Assembly: GCA_904502145.1 (NCBI GenBank)
Contig: CAJGDH010000045.1
Span: 1 to 10,950, forward strand
DNA from: an uncultured Eubacterium sp.
Lineage (GTDB): Bacteria > Bacillota > Clostridia > Lachnospirales > Lachnospiraceae
Direction: 5' to 3'
Length of the DNA: 10,950 nt
The notes below the pieces were generated by a model. It was not told the origin of the DNA. It did not search any database and saw only the letters and a list, made by a program, of their open reading frames with translations. Shown here piece by piece: positions 6,634-10,950 of this stretch; within the stretch, counting starts at the first letter, position 1; every line of letters begins with the position of its first letter. Position numbers and translations under genes: made by a program.

Positions 6634-7430
6634 CATGTAACCGGTACGCAGATCTCCACATGATCTGCTCCATATTTCTCAAAACACAGTCTCTTTTCAT
6701 CGAAGAGTACTGACTGACGGGAGGAGAACCAGTCCCCGAATATGTACTGCCACAGAGCCTGGATCCTGACCGGCAGGGCATCCGGGCCTGATCCTTCACC
6801 GGTCCCGTAGGGAAGCCGGAAGACCACGTAGTCCCCTCCGGGAAGAACGATCTGCCGGAAGCCTTCCGCAGGCCGTGGGTCACTGGTGATATAGCCGAAG
6901 AAATATTCCATCTTACCGGTGAGGGCATCCGGGTTGATCCAGACCCCGATCTCCGCATAATCGGCGGCATCTGCGGGGTAGGAAGGGAGATCACGGAAGT
7001 TGACCTGGGACCAGAAAGCGGGTTTGCCGGCCTGCTCATGATCCTCCTCCACCGGGATCACGTAACCGTAGACTTTATAACCGGAACGCTTTACGAATTC
7101 AGGGCGGACAGGGTGCTGCCGGCGGTACTCTTTGGGAGAGCAGCCGAACTGGCGGCGAAAGGCTTTGGTAAATCCGGAACCGGTGTCGAACCCCACATCC
7201 ATAGCCACCTCCGTGATCTTCTGCCCCTCCTGTATCCTGCCGGCGGCAAGACGCAGCTTCTCCTCGGTGATATACCTTCCGATGGAGCAGCCGAAACATG
7301 CCCGGAATACACTGGACAGGTGGTAGAGGGAATAACCGCACAGGTCTGCCAGCTCCTGGGCCGTGATCTCGGAGGCCATATGGGACTTTATGTATTCAGT
7401 ACATTTGCTGACCAGGGAGTTGTAGTTCAT
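6633..7430 (-). CDS. AraC-family regulator with GyrI-like effector-binding domain
   Basis: A 265-residue transcription factor. Residues 8-106 are an AraC/XylS DNA-binding domain with two helix-turn-helices, AQELADLCGYSLYHLSSVFR at 24-43 and VAMDVGFDTGSGFTKAFRRQ at 75-94, ending in CSPKEYR. Residues 117-264 form a GyrI-like (SOI/Rob C-terminal) domain, which in related regulators binds small, often cationic or hydrophobic molecules. The domain order (DNA binding first) is that of Rob and similar proteins. AAAGGAT lies upstream of ATG 7430. It has its own extended -10 promoter and terminator and is separated by a terminator from the upstream GyrI-like gene. That gene encodes a paralogue of its sensor domain, so the two probably share a ligand or a regulatory loop. 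The inducer is unknown. Confidence 0.9.
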   Translation of the reverse strand: MNYNSLVSKCTEYIKSHMASEITAQELADLCGYSLYHLSSVFRACFGCSIGRYITEEKLRLAAGRIQEGQKITEVAMDVGFDTGSGFTKAFRRQFGCSPKEYRRQHPVRPEFVKRSGYKVYGYVIPVEEDHEQAGKPAFWSQVNFRDLPSYPADAADYAEIGVWINPDALTGKMEYFFGYITSDPRPAEGFRQIVLPGGDYVVFRLPYGTGEGSGPDALPVRIQALWQYIFGDWFSSRQSVLFDEKRLCFEKYGADHVEICVPVT

Positions 7431-7471
7431 GGAGTATCCTTTCTTAGTCTCTTCATAAAACCCTTTAAGCT

Positions 7472-7480
7472 ATCATACCA
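7472..7480 (-). promoter_or_regulatory. Extended -10 promoter of the AraC gene
   Basis: On the minus strand TGG-TATGAT forms a TGn extended -10 with no good -35. It lies about 42 bases before the ATG and is followed upstream by an A/T element shared with the neighbouring GyrI-like gene promoter. Confidence 0.5.
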
Positions 7481-7483
7481 TAA

Positions 7484-7522
7484 GAATGAAAAATACTCTT
7501 CCCCTTTGAGGGAAGAGTATTT
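7484..7522 (-). terminator. Intrinsic terminator of the GyrI-like gene
   Basis: A perfect 13-bp stem (7510-7522 with 7491-7503) with a 6-base loop, followed on the minus strand by TTTTTCATT. It lies 21 bases after the GyrI-like stop codon. The U-tract side overlaps the upstream part of the AraC promoter, so termination and AraC initiation share bases. Confidence 0.85.
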
Positions 7523-7543
7523 ATAAAAATCATGTTTCAGGGT

Positions 7544-8020
7544 TTATTTGACGATCGGGATGTAGATCTCAGCTTTTCCGCCGGTGTAGAGCTCATAGTA
7601 CATCTTGGTCACATCTGTCTTGATCTCGGGATGTGCCGGGAACCACTCAGCGAAGATGGCGGTCCAGGCTGCGGTAACTTTCTGTGCCGTGATCTCTTTT
7701 GCATCCTTGTCAGCGGTCTCTGATGCGGTAAACACAGCGAACTCAGCCCCGGGGATGTTCAGCTCTTCAAATCCTTCCGGTACGCCGGCATAATCCGTTA
7801 CGGTTCCGAAATAATAAGCCAGGGGTTCCTGGGAATTCTCCGGATGATACCAGGTTGCGATCTCAGCCTTGTCCACAAGGCCCTCCGGGTATGCCGGGAA
7901 AGCGGAGAAGTCTACCTTTGCCCAGTAGGCAGCATTGTCAGCGGTATTCTTCTGATATTCGGCAGGAATCTTATAGGCAAGTGCGCGGATAGCGTCTTTT
8001 TTGATGATTGCAGCGTCCAT
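7544..8020 (-). CDS. Stand-alone GyrI-like small-molecule-binding protein
   Basis: A 158-residue soluble protein that is all GyrI-like domain with no DNA-binding part. It aligns along residues 31-157 with the C-terminal half of the adjacent AraC regulator. Shared positions include YW/FW near the start, V-x-F-x-x-x-P-x-YP, AEI-x-x-W, YFG/FFG, EGF, PG, VF, IF-x-x-WF and a final EI-x-x-P. Such free-standing domains may sequester or hydrolyse ligands, or titrate an inducer; no catalytic residues are evident to me. AAGGAGG lies six bases before ATG 8020. Its promoter carries the same extended -10 and A-rich element as the AraC gene, which suggests control by that regulator (inference). Confidence 0.87.
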   Translation of the reverse strand: MDAAIIKKDAIRALAYKIPAEYQKNTADNAAYWAKVDFSAFPAYPEGLVDKAEIATWYHPENSQEPLAYYFGTVTDYAGVPEGFEELNIPGAEFAVFTASETADKDAKEITAQKVTAAWTAIFAEWFPAHPEIKTDVTKMYYELYTGGKAEIYIPIVK

Positions 8021-8077
8021 GATGATCCTCCTTTTTCTTTGTTGTTTTATGGATATTTGATGTTATGATTTACTGAC

Positions 8078-8086
8078 ATCATAGCA
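8078..8086 (-). promoter_or_regulatory. Extended -10 promoter of the GyrI-like gene
   Basis: On the minus strand TGC-TATGAT gives a TGn extended -10 about 58 bases before ATG 8020. No convincing -35 is seen. Upstream TTTCC repeats (read on the plus strand at 8106-8110, 8124-8128 and 8134-8138) could be activator contacts. Confidence 0.5.
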
Positions 8087-8161
8087 TGCAGGAAAGAAAA
8101 AAACTTTTCCATTTTGGGGAAGGTTTCCGCCTTTTTCCGGATTGCGGCAAGAATGATATAA

Positions 8162-8262
8162 GATAGGAAAAATCCACACATTTTTTTTGGATTCAATTGG
8201 AAAATCTGATAATTTAACCTTGTGTTATAAAGGGATTTATTAGATAATACGGATAGGAAAAA
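8162..8262 (+). repeat. 11-base direct repeat in the riboswitch upstream region
   Basis: GATAGGAAAAA occurs at 8162-8172 and again at 8252-8262, 90 bases apart, flanking the candidate plus-strand promoter. The rest of 8087-8278 is AT-rich, and I see no gene in it. Confidence 0.4.
8220..8248 (+). promoter_or_regulatory. Candidate promoter for the riboswitch-controlled operon
   Basis: TTGTGT (8220-8225) and GATAAT (8243-8248) with a 17-bp spacer. The -10 has five of six consensus bases and the -35 is weak. A start near 8255 would place the riboswitch P1 stem about 25 bases into the transcript. Confidence 0.45.
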
Positions 8263-8278
8263 CATTTGATTTTTCTCT

Positions 8279-8438
8279 GTATTATTCATAAATATCTCGA
8301 TTGGAATCCGGTGAGAATCCGGAACAGGCTTACCCCTACTGTGAGGCGGACAAAGACAGCAATAACAGATATGAGCCACTGGGTCATCAGATCCGGGAAG
8401 GCGCTGTCGGAGGAAGATGCCGAGTCAGGATACAATAC
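8279..8438 (+). ncRNA. Cobalamin (B12) riboswitch aptamer
   Basis: The conserved cobalamin aptamer signatures occur in order. P3 is TCCGG-TGAGAAT-CCGGA (8307-8323), followed by CCCCTACTGTGAGGCGGA (8333-8350). GCCACTGG is at 8375-8382 and GGGAAGGCGC at 8395-8404. The B12-box region GCCGAGTCAGGATAC is at 8419-8433. P1 can close with GTATT (8279-8283) and AATAC (8434-8438). Adenosyl- or methylcobalamin binding normally switches downstream genes off. It lies about 180 bases before a gene for a DUF4430 protein, whose domain family includes the beta-domain of vitamin B12 carriers. Ligand type (Ado- or hydroxo/methyl-cobalamin) is not determined. Confidence 0.93.
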
Positions 8439-8455
8439 CCGCAGAACCAGGCTTT

Positions 8456-8542
8456 GGGAAGAAGTGCACGGTTACATCCATCATCCGGTTTATTTCGTCC
8501 GGATTCTGTCCCGGAATTATTCTTCCGACTTCTCCCGTTTTT
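8456..8542 (+). terminator. Probable riboswitch expression-platform terminator
   Basis: GGGAAGAAGT (8456-8465) can pair with ACTTCTCCC (8528-8536) with one bulged A, followed by GTTTTT. A hairpin ATCCGG/CCGGAT (8483-8488 and 8499-8504) fills the interior. A competing stem pairs GGAAGAA with TTCTTCC (8520-8526). The large interior makes the exact on and off folds uncertain. Confidence 0.5.
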
Positions 8543-8574
8543 AGGTTTTGCCGCTGCATGATAACTGAATACTG

Positions 8575-8607
8575 CGCCTGAAGACCTTCCGGAGGTTCAT
8601 CCAGGCG
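8575..8607 (+). promoter_or_regulatory. Leader hairpin abutting the ribosome binding site
   Basis: CGCCTG (8575-8580) pairs with CAGGCG (8602-8607), and ACCT/AGGT (8584-8587 and 8593-8596) forms an inner stem. It ends one base before the AAAGGGG ribosome binding site (8609-8615) and has no U-tract. It may influence translation start or RNA stability. Confidence 0.4.
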
Positions 8608-8621
8608 GAAAGGGGAAAAAG

Positions 8622-9848
8622 ATGAAGAGAAAAATGAGGTTGCTGGCCGGGCTTTTCTGCCTGCTGGTTTTCTTCGGAGCAGGTTCCGTGAAAGCGCTGG
8701 CAGCAGAAGAAGTGACGGTATATGTCTCCGTGGAGAAGTTTGTCCTGGGACAGGGCTATGTGGTGACTCCGACAAAACGGAAGGCGGCAGCGGGATCAAA
8801 GGTCTTTGATATAGTCGAAACCCTGCTGAAGGAGGAAAACTATACTATTGGGAAACACTACGATAAAAACATGGGGTGGTACCTGGAGGGAATAGACGGA
8901 GCGGATAACGGAAAAACACAGGTCCCGCAGGCCGTAAGAAACCTTTCAGGCTATGGATATGGAACTGCGTACCCCTCAGGGGAACTGCCGGTAACAGAAA
9001 ACGAGGATTATCCGGGGCTTTATCAGATTAATTCCTACCAGGCGGAAGGGTCAATGAGCGGCTGGTGTTATTATGTCAATAATTATTTCGCGGATGTCGG
9101 CATGGATAAATATACGGTGAAGGACCAGGACGTTATCCGCCTACAGTTTACCATCTGCGACGGGGATCTGGCTCTGATCGGGGATATTGATTCCGGGACA
9201 AAGAGCCTGGCCATGATCAAAGGGTATCTGGGGAACAAAAGCCTGAATACTCAGGTGAAATCCGTTTACGATAAATATGTAAAAAGCCTGTCCGATATGG
9301 ATCAGGGGAAGGATGCGGTCCTTCAGCTCCAGAAAGACCTGGAGGCAACGGTCAAAGCCCTGCAGGAGGCGGACAAAGTCTGTACGAAGATCAATGCCCT
9401 CGGCACGGTAACCCTGGCTCAAGAATCAGCCGTGTCCGCGGCGAGAAAAGCCTGTAATGCGCTGAATAAAGAGGCGAAATCATATCTGTCCTCAGCGGTC
9501 CTGTCCAGGCTGACCGACGCGGAAAAGAAGATCACAACCCTTAAGGAGGCCAAAAAGTATACCCCCGCCAAGGTAAAGATCAGCAAGATCAGTTCGACAA
9601 AGAAGAAGGTCAAGCTGACCTGGAAGAAGATTTCTTCTGCTTCCGGATATGAAATTCAGATGTCAACGAAAAAGGCATCCGGATTTAAAAAGATCGCGAC
9701 GATCAAAAAGGCAAAAACAGTTACCTATACAAAGAAGAAGCTTCCTTCAAAGAAGGTCAGATATTTCCGGATCAGAGCTTATCGGAAAGTGGGAAAAAAG
9801 ACCTATAAGGGGCCATTTTCGACAACGAAAAAAATCAAGGTGAAATAG
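8622..9848 (+). CDS. Secreted DUF4430 protein with helical repeat and basic fibronectin-III tail
   Basis: A 408-residue exported protein. Residues 1-28 are a signal peptide (KRK, hydrophobic core, ALAA cleavage region). Residues 30-176 hold a DUF4430-type domain: GSKVFDIVETLL at 58-69, GWYLEGIDG at 85-93, and SGWCYYVNNYFADVG then YTVKDQDVIRLQF at 146-176. DUF4430 is the family of the C-terminal beta-domain of intrinsic factor and transcobalamin. Residues 195-312 are helical and include one INAL...AL...LTDAEKKI repeat common in Gram-positive surface proteins. Residues 316-408 are a lysine-rich fibronectin-III-like domain that may hold it to the anionic wall; there is no LPXTG or SLH motif. ATG 8622 has AAAGGGG six bases upstream. 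It is the first gene behind a cobalamin riboswitch, so corrinoid binding outside the cell is likely but inferred. Confidence 0.88.
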   Translation: MKRKMRLLAGLFCLLVFFGAGSVKALAAEEVTVYVSVEKFVLGQGYVVTPTKRKAAAGSKVFDIVETLLKEENYTIGKHYDKNMGWYLEGIDGADNGKTQVPQAVRNLSGYGYGTAYPSGELPVTENEDYPGLYQINSYQAEGSMSGWCYYVNNYFADVGMDKYTVKDQDVIRLQFTICDGDLALIGDIDSGTKSLAMIKGYLGNKSLNTQVKSVYDKYVKSLSDMDQGKDAVLQLQKDLEATVKALQEADKVCTKINALGTVTLAQESAVSAARKACNALNKEAKSYLSSAVLSRLTDAEKKITTLKEAKKYTPAKVKISKISSTKKKVKLTWKKISSASGYEIQMSTKKASGFKKIATIKKAKTVTYTKKKLPSKKVRYFRIRAYRKVGKKTYKGPFSTTKKIKVK

Positions 9849-9917
9849 GCTGCTCGGAAGCCGGAACGAAGCTGACCGGAAAAAGCCGGCCTGTGAAAAA
9901 GAAAGTGAGGTGAGAGG

Positions 9918-10950
9918 ATGAGAGCAGGAAAAATGAACAGTCATAAAATACGGGGAATGGTCTGCGCAGGACTGACGGCAATGCTTCTGCTCGTATCCAT
10001 CCTGTCACCTGTCACCATCAGGGCCGCCTCTTCCAGAGAGGTGGAGCCGACGGTGGATACAGCCATCACAAATGTGGGCAACTATATCCTGTCGGTGGAT
10101 AAGAAACCGGAATACAGCAGCATGTGGAATGTGCTCGGCCTCATCAGAAGCGGGAGGCAGCTTCCCCCGGAATATACGGAGACATTTTATAAGAATACCG
10201 TAAAATTTCTCAAGGACAACAAATGGCAGATCACAAAAAACAGATACTCGGATTATTCGAAGCTGATCATGGCAATGACGGTGATCGGCAAGGATGCGGA
10301 GGATATCTGCGGCCACAATCTGCTGGAGTACCTGTCCGATTTCAGCAAAGTGAAAAAACAGGGCTTTAACGGCCCGATCTGGGCACTGATCGCCCTGAAG
10401 TGCCATCCTTCCTACGAGATACCGGAGATGGAGGGAGTGGCGGAACAGACAACGGAAGAAGGGCTGGTGGAGTACCTTCTGTCCAAGCAGCTTACCACCG
10501 AGGGACAGGAGGGATGGACCCTTGCCTGGAATGCGGCGGATGCCGTGCCCGACACCGATATCACATGTATGACCATCCAGGCCCTTTCTTCCTATTACGG
10601 GAAGAGGGATGATGTGACGACGGCGGTGGACAAGGCTTTAGCCTGGCTTTCTTCCGCCCAGAACAGTGAGGGTGGATACAGCACTCTCAACGGCAGCAGT
10701 ACCGTGGAGAACTCGGAGAGTGATTCTCAGGTCATCGTGGCCTTATCTTCCATCGGGATCGACTGCGGAACAGACGAAAGATTCATCAAGCCGGACGGCG
10801 CATGGGTCATCTCAAGACTCATGGACTATTATCTGGCAGTGGATAATACAAAAGGCGGCTTCATGCATGTTTTTGCGGGAGCGGAAAACAACGGCGGGGG
10901 AGCCGCAGGCATGATCGACGGTCTGGCTACGGAGCAGGGTATGTATGCCC
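9918..10950 (+). CDS. Secreted alpha/alpha-barrel (prenyltransferase/terpene-cyclase-like) protein, 3' end missing
   Basis: Open to the right edge, so only the first 344 residues are seen. Residues 1-37 are a signal peptide (basic start, hydrophobic core at 14-30, cleavage near IRA-ASS). The rest is helix-repeat sequence of the prenyltransferase/squalene-cyclase-like alpha6/alpha6 type. Repeat-like segments are YSDYSKLIMAMTVIG (110-124), NGPIWALIALKC (151-162), DTDITCMTIQALSSYY (212-227), WLSSAQNSEGGYSTLNG (243-259), SDSQVIVALSSIGID (268-282) and DGLATEQGMYA (334-344). This is the fold of the N-terminal domain of intrinsic factor and transcobalamin. It lies 69 nt after the DUF4430 gene with no terminator between, so both are probably under the B12 riboswitch. 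ATG 9918 has GAGG elements close by; M6 (9933, AGGA upstream) is an alternative start. A second DUF4430 domain could lie beyond the edge. Confidence 0.8.
   Translation, partial: MRAGKMNSHKIRGMVCAGLTAMLLLVSILSPVTIRAASSREVEPTVDTAITNVGNYILSVDKKPEYSSMWNVLGLIRSGRQLPPEYTETFYKNTVKFLKDNKWQITKNRYSDYSKLIMAMTVIGKDAEDICGHNLLEYLSDFSKVKKQGFNGPIWALIALKCHPSYEIPEMEGVAEQTTEEGLVEYLLSKQLTTEGQEGWTLAWNAADAVPDTDITCMTIQALSSYYGKRDDVTTAVDKALAWLSSAQNSEGGYSTLNGSSTVENSESDSQVIVALSSIGIDCGTDERFIKPDGAWVISRLMDYYLAVDNTKGGFMHVFAGAENNGGGAAGMIDGLATEQGMYA

Noticed and set aside
8622..8700. Lipoprotein signal in the DUF4430 protein (Cys13)
   Set aside because: The cysteine is preceded by GLF rather than a lipobox, and a normal ALAA signal peptidase I site follows.
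8425..8799. 124-codon minus-strand frame across the riboswitch leader
   Set aside because: Proline- and serine-rich shadow translation opposite the leader and the signal peptide of the DUF4430 gene. It has no family match.
9849..9917. Possible terminator between the DUF4430 and barrel genes
   Set aside because: GC-rich GCCGG/CCGGC pairings exist, but no U-tract follows, so co-transcription is more likely.
1..10950. CRISPR array, tRNA, rRNA or insertion sequence
   Set aside because: I saw no regularly spaced repeats, cloverleaf-type sequence, transposase frame or terminal inverted repeats by eye.

Overview
The window looks like chromosome of an anaerobic, low-to-mid-GC Firmicute, most likely a Clostridia of the Lachnospiraceae type. 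The grounds are the genes themselves: an NAD(P)-linked multi-subunit [FeFe]-hydrogenase operon, a clostridial 'sensory' [FeFe]-hydrogenase cluster, strong AGGAGG-type ribosome binding sites, a cobalamin riboswitch and Gram-positive secreted proteins with lysine-rich fibronectin-III tails. The taxon is an inference; no rRNA or other marker gene is present.

Region 1 (1-3070, minus strand) is the upstream part of an hndABCD/hydABC operon. In transcription order it has hndA (NuoE-like), a stand-alone GHKL ATPase, hndB (thioredoxin-like ferredoxin) and hndC (NuoF-like, cut by the left edge). The catalytic hydrogenase gene probably follows off the edge. A near-consensus sigma-A promoter drives it from 3158-3186.

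Region 2 (3362-6576, plus strand) is a divergent, tightly packed five-gene operon: a DRTGG-type protein, an RsbW-like ATPase, a group-D-like putative sensory [FeFe]-hydrogenase with two ferredoxin clusters, an H-domain and a C-terminal 4Fe-4S domain, a second DRTGG-type protein and a PHP-family phosphoesterase. It reads as a redox or H2 sensing module facing the bifurcating-type hydrogenase it may control. A bidirectional terminator closes it.

Region 3 (6633-8020, minus strand) holds an AraC regulator with a GyrI-like ligand domain and a stand-alone GyrI-like protein that is a paralogue of that domain. Each has its own promoter. The two promoters share a 16/19 A-rich element and an extended -10, which suggests common control.

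Region 4 (about 8220-10950, plus strand) is a cobalamin riboswitch with a probable terminator platform, followed by two secreted proteins. The first carries a DUF4430 domain, the family of the C-terminal beta-domain of intrinsic factor and transcobalamin. The second, cut by the right edge, looks like an alpha/alpha-barrel of the prenyltransferase/terpene-cyclase-like type, the fold of the N-terminal domain of intrinsic factor. Together they look like a split, bacterial intrinsic-factor-like corrinoid capture system, and this is the most interesting part of the window.
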